Origin: Urechis unicinctus
Taxonomy: Eukaryota; Annelida; Polychaeta; Xenopneusta; Urechidae
DNA length: 64,000 nt
Reading direction: 5' to 3'
NCBI GenBank assembly: GCA_034190875.2
Contig: CM067345.1
Span: 20,990,951-21,054,950 of the forward strand
Each line of letters begins with the position of its first letter. The first letter of the stretch is position 1. Positions 37,524 to 48,886 of the stretch are shown one piece after another. The notes under the pieces were generated by a model. It worked only from the letters and a program-made list of their open reading frames with translations. It ran no database searches and was not told the DNA's origin. A program made the translations under genes and the position numbers.

Positions 37524-39780
37524 GATAGCTGCGTCCAGAATCCTAGATGCTGCTATTCGTATTGGCGTTTATTCCTCAACTGAAGTCGTGCTTGCCAACC
37601 AGCGCCGTGATCACGGCTGGACACAAGTGCTGGAATAATGAATGGGACTCCACGCGAGGCGCCCTACGCCGACAGATAAAGCCAGAGGTGTAAACGTACT
37701 CAAGCAGACTCTGGACTTAGCCTCCCTGCTTCTATCCACGCGTCTTGTATTAGGCGAAGGCAACGTAGGGGAATATAGTATTGGGTTCTGTTGGTGGGAG
37801 ATCACAGAGCTTGTGATGATTGATCTCATGTATGACTGCATTCTTTGTTTTCATTATCACTACGGGATATATTGAACTGCTTTACTGTCATAACATGCCT
37901 TACACCCGTCATTACAACAGTACCATAGCATTCGAAAAATGTTACAAATATACATCACAGCTGTGCTTAATTCCTCATTCGTTTTTTTTCAGGGATGGGG
38001 GCAGGATTTGACGAGGTTTCGGCCTCCTCTACATCTATTCCAACACGTTTGCCTGTTATGCACATGCCATCTCGTGTACCCAGCCTTCTAGGTTCGACTA
38101 CAGTTTGATTTAATATCACCAATGAAGCGCGTTTTTTCCAAGTTATATATAGTTCTGAATTCAGTTGGTATCTGCATGGGCAGATCTCTTCATTCCTGAT
38201 GCTCTTTTTGCGTTCAGAAGGAGTAAGGTTGGAACCAGCTGCGTAGAACGATTGTATCCTAGGCTCGGCTCCCCCGACCCCAGCACCCCCCCCCCCTCCC
38301 CCCCACTCCCCTCCTTCCTTCGCTATCTCCCAGTAAGTGCACCGACCTGCAAGAGTTTTATATATCACGCTGCGAACATTAGTCAAATGGCCGCTCCAAC
38401 CCACTGATCGACGAGTTCGTAATGTTTACCTGGGATATAAGTATAAAAAATCCATTGGAGTAAAACGTGTGTTCCCCTTAGAACTTATCGGCTATTTTTG
38501 TTGGTGCTTTTGGGTGTTTTCATCTCCTGCGATAGCTAACATCTGCGTGAGATTGGGCGGGATTTAATGCCTCGGTATCTCTGCATAAGAAGAAATCAAA
38601 GGAAAGTGCTTCCAAATGAAGCTCACTATCTGGTTGTCTTTATGCTGATCTGTTTATTCATTGTGTACATAACACAATTATACGAATAGATACAATGTCT
38701 CTATATTGTGTATCCGACAAAAACGAACCACTCCGGCGCGCGTGGATCGCTTCTGCGTCTTTCAGTTCTGTTGACCCGAAATCAACTTCATGGGAAAATT
38801 CACCTCATATAAATAGAATAGAAAAACGCTGGGACATTGCATAGACAGGATGACACACATACGTTGCCCATACCAGGTTGAGAATCCTAGCTGGTAGAAG
38901 CTAACTTGACACCAGGAAAGCATCAAATCGATAAGGAATCGATGACGTTGATGAAGCTTACCACATTTTGACTTCCACATTCCACATTCGTCAGCCTAGC
39001 ACGGTATAGAGACATTACATTACACTGTCGGTATTTGACTCGGAGTTGGACTATGATCTGAAGTCCTTGTCACCAACATACTCCATATAATATTAATAGT
39101 TTTATCTAATATTCATAAGTGAGTTCAGTTTAGGAGAGAATGCGTTAATCAAGATGCTTGTATGCAGTATTAAGGTAAATGTATTTTAAAGCTGCTACTT
39201 TTCCATAGCTAATTCCACCCTGGCTGTATTGTTGTTGCTATATTAACATCGTGTAGATGATTAGTATATCTGGAACGCCAGCGACATTATTCAACAGGGT
39301 TGAAATGGTCTGTGACAGTTGTTGGCGAACGCGCGCGGTATGACGCCCGCCAGGTTGGCACGTGATAGTGTCTGCAGCATGGGCAGAAATATCCCGGCAA
39401 TGTTCAGAGCCGAGTTCCAAGTTTTACATCTATGAATGTTTATCCACAAGTTGAGTAAGTTCCCGTATGAGATTTCGCCAAAGGCGATTGAATCCAGCAA
39501 TAGAAAATCTGAAAGTTCACATCTCCGACATTCTGTTTGTTTTGGAGCAACATGGCGCTGCTACGATCAAAAGTTGTTATTCTGATGGTTTATGTGACAA
39601 TTAATAAACAATAACACAACAACGGTTTAATCAAAATAATGCGAGATATTCATCCCCTATCTCGATCCATATAGACACGTAGATACAGAACATATATATA
39701 AAGTGCTGTCTGCTCGAGATATAAATTTTGCCATTGCGTTGGTACCAATTTTGAAGGACAGTTTATAACTAACTAGATCT
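37524..39780. other. Upstream of the ADAMTSL5-like gene; no recognised gene
   Basis: The promoter of the minus-strand gene should lie here, but I see no clear TATA box or CpG cluster. A C-rich run occurs at about 38284-38312. Open frames have no domains. Confidence 0.4.
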
Positions 39781-39910
39781 CCGACCCACAAGCACTCGAG
39801 TTCGGACATCATGATTTTCCCACATTTGCATTATGCATGATATCATAATGCAAGGGAAATAACAAATCATGATGTTCGAAACTTCGAACTCGAGTGCCTG
39901 TGGTCCGACC
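39781..39910. mobile_element. Palindromic MITE-like element
   Basis: Outer arms run CCGACCCACAAGCACTCGAG (from 39781) and, inverted, to about 39910 with a few mismatches and a small insertion. The centre holds a second perfect palindrome, TTGCATTATG / CATAATGCAA, around an ATGATAT-type core. The whole 130 bp folds into one hairpin. No coding capacity. Family unknown. Confidence 0.75.
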
Positions 39911-40204
39911 GGGCCTGGCGCAGAAAAGTGAACGACGTCAACGCAGAGATATATTTGAGTACATTATGATCGATAAATTAAAATGTTGATGTCATAACGT
40001 TATTTCGACTGTAGGAATGTGGTAAGAGGTGTGAATGTTGTCAATAAACCAAACATCAGGTAAGTATACATTATAAAAGAAGAAGTAACGAAAACGCCCA
40101 GTCATACGTGTATAATGAATGCAGAGAAGGACTCGTGTATTCTAGCGATTCATTCAACCTTGTCAACATACTAGCAAGGCATCATCAATCAATGCTTGCC
40201 TCCT

Positions 40205-40414
<210 letters not shown>

Positions 40415-40554
40415 TGGGTGAATTCTCAATATTCCACCCATTGGGTTTATAGGTTAACTTTATTGTCTTATTGATATGGACAAAATCATGTTAATATTCA
40501 GTTAAGTCTACATTGAGTTGATTGTTGATTTGAGACTGTGATGCACATGATAGG

Positions 40555-40655
40555 TGTGACAGATTCAACACAACAGAAAAACATCCCACTACGAATAAAC
40601 ATTTAGGTGCGATTCCCACCAAAACATCGTAATCATAATGTATCATTCTGTAACA
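40555..40655 (-). repeat. 3' LTR (element orientation) of the gypsy element
   Basis: Identical base for base to 44915-45015. ATAGG lies immediately outside at 40550-40554. Confidence 0.95.
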
Positions 40656-40672
40656 TCCCCCTTCTTGGGAAA
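40656..40672 (-). other. Polypurine tract of the gypsy element
   Basis: The minus strand reads AAGAAGGGGGA directly against the LTR start TGTTACAG. This is the expected place and composition for the plus-strand primer. Confidence 0.8.
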
Positions 40673-40921
40673 AGGAAATCACTGTTCACTGTTGTAGTGC
40701 CATAATGTTCATAAGTAACACATACTATCATAATGTCCATAAAGTCACACTTGGAACATACACAATTCAAGAACTATTGAAAACACTAACATCACTAGTA
40801 AACGAATTAACTATGGTGGGGCCAGAGGTTACTAGCACATAGCCCACATACTTCAACTGGTCTTTACCACCAATTGTACATGTCACACAATACACACTAC
40901 TGCAAATTGTAGTCACTGTAC

Positions 40922-43912
40922 TTAGCAGGTAGCCTGACGTTGCGCCCACTCCTTGTGCGCGCTGGTGACCTTGGTGGAGCCGTGACTTTGCTTGGGCACT
41001 TGGGGCTCCACTGGTGGTGCTGCTGGTCGCTGCACTTGCACCTCATCTCGTGGGACTGGCACAATATACTCGGAGACTGTCTCCGGCATGACAACAGGTG
41101 GTGGCTCCTTGGTGCTCATTAAATCCCTGCGGTTCCTGCGTAGCACCTGGCCGTGTCCATCTGTGATCTGGTAGGAAAGTGGCTCGCCGCACCTCTGTGT
41201 GACCACGGCTGGTTCCCACTCACTCCCCCGATGTACTCTGACCACTTCCTGATCTCGGAGGCTCGACAGCGGCTTCGCTGTTCGGTCGTAGTATTTCTTC
41301 TGGCGCTGCTGACGCTCCTGCAGCTCCTGCTTGGACCCTACTATCTTAGGCTTCAGCATATCTGGATGCGTCGGCAACTTGTCACGCAACATTCTGTTCA
41401 TCAGCAACTGTGCTGGTGAATACTGAAGTCCTGAAATGGGCGAGTTACGATACTCTAGCAACGCCAAATACATGTCCTTTCCTTCAAGGCTTGCCTTTCT
41501 TAGCAACTGCTTCAGGGTTTGCACTGTCCTCTCACTGAGGCCATTAGACTGTGCATACGTAGGGCTTGATGTCGTCACCTTGATCCCCCAGGATTGCCCA
41601 AACTCCCTGAACTCTCTGCTCCCATATGGCATGTTATCACACATCACTTCCTCTGGTATACCATGTCTAGCATAAATACTTTTCATGTGCCTAACGACAG
41701 AGCTGGCCGTTTTGTCTTCTAGCAGTGCAATTTCTGCATACTTAGAGTAGTAATCTACTACCACCAAATAGTCACGGCCTTGGAATGTCATAATGTCTGA
41801 ACCAACCTTTTGCCATGGCCTGTCAGGTGCCGGATGTGGCATCATAGGTTCACTCTGCTGCTTCCTGCGATACTGTAAACAAATCGCACACTTGGCCACC
41901 ATATTATCAATATCCTTGGGCATCCCAGGCCAGTAGATAACCGCTCTGGCCCTCTGCTTACACTTCTCCTCTCCAAGGTGACCCTCGTGTATCCTTGCTA
42001 GCATCTCCTTGCGTAGACTCTGTGGCACAACTATCTTCTGACTTTTGAACAGAATTCCTTCCAATTCATACAGCTCATCTCGGATATTCCAGTACTCCAC
42101 TAGACGCTGGTCCACTGCCGATTTGGCATCAGGCCATCCTGACCTGATAGTTTGCTTCAGCGCCAAAAGCTCTTCATCAGTAAGAGTACCCTGTCTGATC
42201 TCCTCGAGCCGCTGGTCTGACGCTGGAAGTGTAGACATGAATGCGCAAACCATTATCTCCGCCTCTTCAGCCACTCCATCAATAGGCTTGCCTTTAAGAG
42301 GTTGTGACGCTCGGGACAGGGTGTCTGCCACATACATTTCCTTGCCTGGTGTATACTGCACATGCAGTGTGTACTTCTGCAGCTGCAACATCATGCGCTG
42401 CAAACGTGGAGATGCCCTGCTCATAGGCTTGCGAAGTATTATTTCCAATGGCTTGTGATCCGAGAGCACTGTTGTCTCCTTCCCATAGATGTAACAGTGG
42501 AACTTTGCACATGCAAAGCATATCGCCAACAACTCCTTCTCTATCTGCGCGTAGTTGACCTCAGCACTTGTGAGTGTACGTGATGCATATGCGATGGGCT
42601 GCCCGCCCTGCATCAGACATGCCCCCAGTCCCGACTGGGAAGCATCCACTTGTATCGTACACGTCTGATTCACGTCGTAGTACTGTAACACCGGGGCTGA
42701 TATCAGTGCTGATTTTACAGCATCCACCGCTGCCTGATGTTCTGGCTGCCACACAAATGCAGCACCCTCTTTCAGCAATCCTCTCAGTGGTGCTGTGATA
42801 TCGGACTCGTTGGGAATGTACTGGGTCAGGTACTTCACCATTCCCAACAGGCGCTGTAACGCTTGCTTGTCCACCGGGGCGGCCATCTTGGCTATGGCCT
42901 CGACTTTGGCTGGGTCGGGCCTGATCCCTGCTGCTGAGATAATGTCGTCCATGTACATCACCTCGCTGACCTTGTACTGGATCTTGCCTGGGCTGAACCT
43001 GACATTCTTGTCTCGCGCCCTGTCCAGCACTCTCAGAAAAGCATCATCATGCTCATCATCATTCTCTCCAGCAATGATGAGGTCATCAGCAATAACATAT
43101 ACATTGCTGATGTCACCAAATGTCTGATCATTTCTCTGCTGTAGAACCTCACTAGCAGAACAAATCCCGAACGGCATCCTAAGGAACCTTTTGCGTCCCC
43201 ATGGAGTGTTAAACGTGCAGTACTAGCTGGACTTTTCTCCTAGCACCACGTGCCAGTATGCATCCTTCATATCTATAACAGTGAAGATCTTCTTACCAGC
43301 CAACCTGCTGCGCACATCATTGGGTGTGGGGATGACGTACCTCTGCCTCTTAATAGCTTCATTAAGAGGCTTGGGATCCAGGCAGATCCGTATGGTCCCG
43401 TCCTTCTTGTCTGTAATCACCAAGTTGTTTACCCAATCTGTGGGTTCCTCCACGCCTGCGATGACTCCCGCTCGTTCTAACTTTTCCAGTGCCGTTTTCA
43501 GCTTCTCTCGACGGGCGTATGGCACTGTACGGCTGGGCTGAACCACAGGTATGGCATCCTGTTTCAGCTCTATGTTGTACTTCTGGCTATATTGCCCCAA
43601 TCCATGAAACACATCCTGATATACATTCAGGATTTCCTCCTTGGAACTTGGTGCTCGCTGAGCTACGTCGACACGTTTGACCAGACTGAGGTCCTCACAT
43701 GCCTCTCTGCCAAGGATGTTTAGTTTCTCACTGGTAACATAGAATAGCATCGTCTGCTCCTTGTCCTTGACCTTGACATCAAGGAAGGCAGCCCCCTGTG
43801 GCCGTATCCTGCCCTGACCGATGCCCTCCAGGGTGGTCTTGGTCTGAGCCAACTGCTGCTCCAGTTTCTGCCCTGCCTGCAGGGTATGCCTCACACGAGA
43901 TGACATTAGCAT
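40922..43912 (-). CDS. Gypsy pol: protease C-part, reverse transcriptase, RNase H, integrase (internal stop)
   Basis: One frame runs from the protease body (QAGQKLEQQL, GRIRPQGAAFLDVK, about 43870-43780) to 40922. Reverse transcriptase: TVPYARREKLKTALEKLERA, GTIRICLDPKPLNEAIKR, FTVIDMKDAYWHV, RMPFGICSASEVLQ and the catalytic VIADDLIIAG. RNase H: IQVDASQSGLGACLM, IEKELLAICFACAKFH, VLSDHKPLE. Integrase: zinc-binding RIHEGHLGEEKC and CAICLQYR, catalytic Asp residues in VGSDIMTFQGRDYLVVVDYY and CDNMPYGSREF, and the Glu in SNGLSERTVQ. An amber codon (TAG, 43223-43225) interrupts RT between LGEKSS and YCTFNTPWGR; the frame continues beyond it. The C-terminus ends in a Pro/Val-rich tail. The + strand frames across this stretch are shadows. 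Confidence 0.93.
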
Positions 43913-44855
43913 CTGCTCCTGTGTCCAACTTCATAGACACCACCGTGCCGTCGATGACCACGTCCTCATGCCACCGTGATGTCAGATCACCTATATATAG
44001 CTGACCAACAAATAAGTTATGTGACACTACTTCTTCTACCTGTGACACTTGGACTGCTTTAGGTTTTGGTTGCCCAGCCTTACACTTTTGTGCAAAATGG
44101 TGTAACTGCTTGCACCTTGCACATGTCTTGCCATATGCCGGGCACTTCCCTTTAGGATGATCCTTACCACAATATTCACAATCCTTTACCATGACTGGTG
44201 TGAAACTCTTTGGCTTTGTAGATTGGCCTTGTTGTTTGCCCTTGTTCCAGGTTCTGTTCTTGGACCTACGCACCTCGTGTACCTGGGCAGCACCGGCTGA
44301 TGCTGGTGATGACATGGCCTGCATCTGGACCTTGCTGGTCTCTGCAGCTCTACATATTTCCAGGGCTTTATCTAGGGTTAACTTTGGCTCCCTCAGAAGT
44401 CTCTCCTTTACTCTGGTATCCCTTAGCCCAAATACGACTTTATCTCGTATTATCAAGTCTCTCTGGTCACCATACTCACAGGATGGGGCTTTGGTCTTTA
44501 GGTCTGTGACCCACTGGTCAAAGGGCTCTTCCATCATCTGATCCCTTTGCCAGAACTTGTACCTCTCAAATACCACATTTTTCCTAGGCTCACAGTACAA
44601 GTCAAACTTCTCAAGCACTTTTTTATACTCCTTGATATCATCAGCTGGATCATACACAAATGTAGCATGAATCTCTTGGGCCTCTGCCCCAGCCACATGC
44701 AACAAAATTGCTACTTGGGTCTCACCCTCCTTCTTATTCAGTTCTGTAGCCTTGTAGTAGGTGACAAACTGCTGTTTCCATTTATACCAGGTGGCACTGA
44801 CATTACCTTGTGAGAAGTTCATTGGTGGAGGGGGTTTTAAGCCATCCATTCTCAC
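43779..44855 (-). CDS. Gypsy gag with zinc knuckles and the protease active site
   Basis: Gag packages the element RNA. It starts MRMDGLKPPPPMNFSQGN (44855) or at the second Met. A capsid-like helical domain follows (WYKWKQQFVTYYKATELNKK, WVTDLKTKAPSCEYGD, RDKVVFGLRDTRVKERLL). Two zinc knuckles are seen: CEYCGKDHPKGKC and CARCKQLHHFAQKC. The frame then enters the aspartic protease with MKLDTGADANVIS, where the DTGA catalytic motif is intact. Just after it the protease continues in the next frame (into the pol ORF, overlapping at 43912-43779). The switch lies inside the protease, so a one-base indel is more likely than programmed frameshifting. Confidence 0.9.
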   Translation of the reverse strand: MRMDGLKPPPPMNFSQGNVSATWYKWKQQFVTYYKATELNKKEGETQVAILLHVAGAEAQEIHATFVYDPADDIKEYKKVLEKFDLYCEPRKNVVFERYKFWQRDQMMEEPFDQWVTDLKTKAPSCEYGDQRDLIIRDKVVFGLRDTRVKERLLREPKLTLDKALEICRAAETSKVQMQAMSSPASAGAAQVHEVRRSKNRTWNKGKQQGQSTKPKSFTPVMVKDCEYCGKDHPKGKCPAYGKTCARCKQLHHFAQKCKAGQPKPKAVQVSQVEEVVSHNLFVGQLYIGDLTSRWHEDVVIDGTVVSMKLDTGADANVISCEAYPAGRAETGAAVGSDQDHPGGHRSGQDTATGGCLP

Positions 44856-44892
44856 TGTTCCTTATGCTGCAATCCAGAGATTAAACTCACAA

Positions 44893-44914
44893 ATATCCCA
44901 TTTTCCTGACACCA
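44893..44914 (-). other. Primer-binding site of the gypsy element
   Basis: Directly inside the 5' LTR the minus strand reads TGGTGTCAGGAAAATGGG. It begins TGG, the complement of a tRNA 3' CCA end; the first ten bases resemble a tRNA-Leu tail. The tRNA identity is tentative. Confidence 0.65.
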
Positions 44915-45015
44915 TGTGACAGATTCAACACAACAGAAAAACATCCCACTACGAATAAACATTTAGGTGCGATTCCCACCAAAACATCGTAATCATAATG
45001 TATCATTCTGTAACA
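44915..45015 (-). repeat. 5' LTR (element orientation) of the gypsy element
   Basis: Identical to 40555-40655. ATAGG follows at 45016-45020. Confidence 0.95.
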
Positions 45016-45232
45016 ATAGGCCCGTAGCCAGGATTTTTAGTGGGGGGGGGGGGGGGATCTTTTCCCCTCAATTGTGGACCTTTCTCTTGACTCATGCTGA
45101 TGCGGCAAAGCTTTGTAATTGGTCGACAACTGTTATGCGCAGCAACACAGATGCGCTGCGGACCTTTCTGGAAAAAGTGGGCGGTTCGTTCGAACCCCTT
45201 GACCACCCCCCACCCCCCTGGCTACGGGCCTG
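45013..45232. mobile_element. Small non-autonomous element with AGGCCCGTAGCCAGG inverted ends
   Basis: The sequence begins AGGCCCGTAGCCAGG and ends CCTGGCTACGGGCCT, a terminal inverted repeat of 15 bases counting the bases shared with the gypsy target duplication. Poly-G (about 45043-45055) and poly-C (about 45207-45218) tracts lie inside each end. No coding capacity. The gypsy element sits exactly at its left edge, so the first bases of this element appear at both gypsy flanks. Its own target duplication was not clear. Confidence 0.75.
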
Positions 45233-45442
45233 CATGACATTACCTTTGATATATCATTACTCTTATATACATTATTATCATTACTCTTATATACAAAATT
45301 AGTGACACATATAATATTACATTATGTTAATCAAAAGATTTTGCAACATGACATTTGTGTAATCAGGAAAATGCAATTACTTTGTAAGGTGCCAGCTCTA
45401 ATGCCATGGACTTGGTCAGACTGGATATTGCAGCTTTTGTTG

Positions 45443-46365
45443 CGCAATACGATGCGTAATTTTGCACGACCTTTGTTGAGTGCCAAATTGATAACAAACC
45501 TACCCTTCATCATAACGTACCCCTTCAGTCATCAGTTGATGGAGTAACCCCCAACAGCTTATATTAATTATACGCCCCAGTTTCCCAGATCCACAAGTGA
45601 CCTACATGTCACCTGCCACTTCCCCCCTCTCCTCATACATACCCCATATACCAGAGCCACATGACCTTCCTGCCCAGGCAACGCCCGATAGCCCCAACCC
45701 TCACAGACCTGGCTACGGCATGTCCCATGAGAATTGGGATGGCGTGCCTTTGTCATTGAGGGAAGCAACTTATATTTCAAAATCAGTTCTCTCCTGGCCT
45801 CCGAGCTCAACACATCTCTCTCTTAAGTTTAGGCTAAGTTACATCTGAAATTCAAAAGTTACGCAATACGATGCGTAATTTTGCACGACCATTGTTGAGT
45901 GCCAAATTGATAACAAACCTACCCTTCATCATAACGTACCCCTTCAGTCATCAGTTGATGGAGTAACCCCCAACAGCTTATATTAATTATACGCCCCAGT
46001 TTCCCAGATCCACAAGTGACCTACATGTCACCTGCCACTTCCCCCCTCTCCTCATACATACCCCATATTCCAGAGCCACATGACCTTCCTGCCCAGGCAA
46101 CGCCCGATAGCCCCAACCCTCACAGACCTGGCTACGGCATGTCCCATGAGAATTGGGATGGCGTGCCTTAGTCATTGAGGGAAGCAACTTATATTTCAAA
46201 ATGAGTTCTCTCCTGGCCTCCGAGCTCAACACTTCTCTCTCTTAAGTTTAGGCTAAGTTACATCTGAAATTCGAAAGTTGAAAACAGTTTAATAAAGTTC
46301 AAGTTGTTATTAACCCTACATCTGGAGTTCGATTCTTTTACTTACTACAAGTGCGTTGCGTGAGC
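45443..46365. mobile_element. LTR-like insertion with a 419-bp tandem duplication, inside SDR exon 5
   Basis: Two near-identical 419-bp copies (about 45443-45861 and 45862-46280) follow each other, then about 80 bases with AATAAAG (about 46291) and a CTACA end, in the style of an LTR 3' end on the + strand. GTTGCG occurs at both edges and may be the target duplication. Each copy carries the same 81-codon minus-strand frame (45568-45813 and 45987-46232), which has no recognised domain and is probably not a gene. Confidence 0.65.
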
Positions 46366-47561
46366 ATCTCTACACCACAGATCACGTTACGACACCATCG
46401 TCGCACACACGCTGGACAAGTTGTCTATAGCGCCCCCTGTGCCCCTTTCCTTCATTCCTCTGGCTACGACCTTAAACGTCGAACAAAGACTACAATATCA
46501 CTTGAAGATACGCTACCAGAGCCACAAAAGGCGCACACCGCAAATTTTTCAGACAAAAGCATACCAGAGGCCATTATAGAATATTACTAAATGGTTTCCT
46601 ACCTTGGAAACGCTTATCACGTGTTTAACGTTGTTGTTCATAAGACTGTCACATAACAGAGAGGATATTTATTAGTTCTGCTGCAATAAATCACAAATTC
46701 TTGAGTCGCAAACACATAACCTTGCTCATCACCAGAAAAGAAATATCTGTAGCAATTCGAAAATGAATTAAAGCAGCCGTTGTTTTATTTTATGAATCAG
46801 TTATTATATATCTGATCAATGACACCTCAGGAAATTTTCCTCATCCTCCTCCAGGAACGGCTTTGGTGTGCAGATGGCAGCGTTATTGACGAGGAGATCA
46901 ATCGGACCCAGATCTTCTATGATCTTACTGGATCCGCTCCAATCACTCAGTTCAGCACATATGGGGATGAGGGAGGGATGCTTTGGATTTTCACAAGCAA
47001 ATAAATCAAAGGTATCCACAAATATAGGTCTTAACAATAGTGACTCCCAAAATGTACTCAATGTTAACGCCAACTCTTCTGTAGATGGTGAATATACTCA
47101 TCATGAAGCATTGTATATAGACCTTGTATACATTGGGTGTTGTAACTAAAGTAAGTGTGGGTTAAAAATCTAAGACCAAACGCACACAGCGGCGCAATTG
47201 ATAGATGTACGCAATGAGCGACTTAACTCCTAGCTGGGCGTTCTGAAAGCCGCACTTAAGAAAAATGACTCAACCGATTGACATATGAGCGTGAAACAAA
47301 GTATGGGATGGGGAAGAGAAAGTGATGCGCTCTGACCTCCTGCTTGAAAGTGTCTAGTCTGTCTTTTGATATGTCAAGCGCGAAGACCTTTGCCCCTTCC
47401 TTACATAGTGCAATGGCGACATCTTTACCGATGCCTGCAACAACATAAAACAACGAGTTTTCGGTGGATAGCTATAAATGATATTGTTAATATGGAATCA
47501 GGTGAGTTTGATGTGTAAGGGTGCATAGTTTTGACTAAGTGTTGATATGTTCATGCTTGAA

Positions 47562-47728
47562 CGCCTTCTCTAACAAGTAGCCAACTATTGGGAAATTTCT
47601 TGGTCGAACCTCATTGAATACCTTCTCTCACAAGTAGCCAACTACTGGGAAATTTCTTGGTCGAACCTCATTGAATACCTTCTCTCTCAAGTAGCCAACT
47701 ATGGTGAGATATCTTGCTCAAACCTCTC
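47562..47728. repeat. 57-bp tandem repeat, three copies, in an SDR intron
   Basis: The unit contains AAGTAGCCAACTACTGGGAA and TTTCTTGGTCGAACCTCATT. The third copy is diverged at its end. Confidence 0.85.
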
Positions 47729-48515
47729 GGTGTGCTCGGTTACCGCGTGTTGGCCAGCCAATTTAGAAATGACGATTGTGGGGATAAGTGCAGCTCACGT
47801 AGATCAACCTACACGCAAGCTGCTCAAACCTTTGACAGAGACCCACAAGCAACAACATCCCGAAAGGTAGCACAGCCCATGCTCCGAGACTGGAAGAGGT
47901 CAGACCCCCGAGGTTAAGACCAAATGCCCCAAACTGTTTTTGACCCATGCCTTTTAGAAATACCAGACAAGGCTGATATATACTTGTAGCCCACACATGA
48001 ATCACTACAGATATTCCTCCAGTGTTGTCCACGCTGGTTGTAACTACTAGAACATTCTCGTCGTGTATCTTAACTGACCTCTCCCGGCTCCAGTTACCAA
48101 CACCTGCTTGCCTTTTAATCGCTGGTCTATGTTTGCTCTTTTCTTCATGAAGTCGTAGATAAACAGTACACTGGTCGAGCAGATATCTCGCTTAACCCAG
48201 CAAAGCTCCTTAAGGCAACTCGTTGCAAAACAACATAAAAAAATGCACAATGCAACTCAGCTAACATAAAGCGTAGCCTAATGTGTTACACACGCGCATG
48301 TACACAAAATAGAAGCCATGTGCACCTATGTGAGCAAAGTGCGCTCCTAGGCCAAACAACTAAGCATAAATGCGCATGGCGGCGCGTGTGGTAAGTCATA
48401 ACTCAGCGTACTGAGCGTAGAACCAACAGACATATGAGTGCGAAGCCAATTATAACAAATTGTCAAGTTGCCAATGATCGGGATCTGGAAGAGAGATAAA
48501 GAGATGCGCTATGAC

Positions 48516-48597
48516 CTCCTGTTTGAGAGCGTCTAGACCGTGTTGTGATACGTCAAGCGCAAAGACCTTTGCCCCTACCTTACTTAGTGCAAAGGCG
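48516..48597 (-). pseudogene. Isolated, truncated SDR exon 2 copy
   Basis: The minus strand reads AFALSKVGAKVFALDVSQHG then LDALKQE before a GTCATA donor. It matches exon 2 of copy A and unit B but lacks the first eight or so codons. It lies upstream of exon 1 of copy A, so it is a leftover from tandem duplication. Confidence 0.8.
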
Positions 48598-48664
48598 AGT
48601 TATGTAAGGATGCATAGTTTAGACTAAGTGACGGTATGTTCATACCTGGACACCTACTCTCACA

Positions 48665-48886
<222 letters not shown>

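Larger units (their letters stand above)
40555..45015 (-). mobile_element. Full-length Ty3/gypsy retrotransposon, Mag-clade-like, 4,461 bp
   Basis: Identical 101-bp LTRs (40555-40655 and 44915-45015) begin TGTGACAG and end CTGTAACA on the + strand. A 5-bp target duplication ATAGG precedes the left LTR and follows the right one. On the minus strand the order is LTR, primer-binding site, gag, protease, reverse transcriptase, RNase H, integrase, polypurine tract, LTR. Very short LTRs (77 bp in Bombyx Mag) and the gag/pol sequence style point to the Mag clade. LTR identity implies a recent insertion, yet pol has one in-frame TAG and one frame break. Confidence 0.95.
45381..48148 (-). pseudogene. 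DCXR-like short-chain dehydrogenase, copy A: exons 1-5, disrupted
   Basis: The protein resembles L-xylulose reductase/carbonyl reductase SDRs, which reduce carbonyls with NADPH in the cytosol. Exon 1: 48148-48079, MKKRANIDQRLKGKQVLVTG with cofactor motif TGAGRG. Exon 2: 47434-47337, GIGKDVAIALCKEGAKVFAL. Exon 3: 46980-46826, HPSLIPICAELSDW, then DLLVNNAAICTPKPFLEE with the NNAA motif. Exon 4: 46645-46603, NNNVKHVISVSK. Exon 5 opens at 46470 (VVARGMKERGTGGA, DNLSSVCA) but breaks after a TAA near 46400, is split by an insertion, and resumes at about 45443-45381 with YCATKAAISSLTKSMALELA, which holds the catalytic Tyr and Lys. Exons 6-7 are absent; the MITE and the gypsy element lie downstream. 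Phases of exons 1-4 are perfect. Confidence 0.85.

Noticed and set aside
41153..43127. + strand frames up to 137 codons
   Set aside because: They are shadows of the gypsy pol gene.
45568..46232. An 81-codon minus-strand gene present twice
   Set aside because: It is carried by the 419-bp tandem repeat, has no domain, and the two copies differ only as the repeat does.
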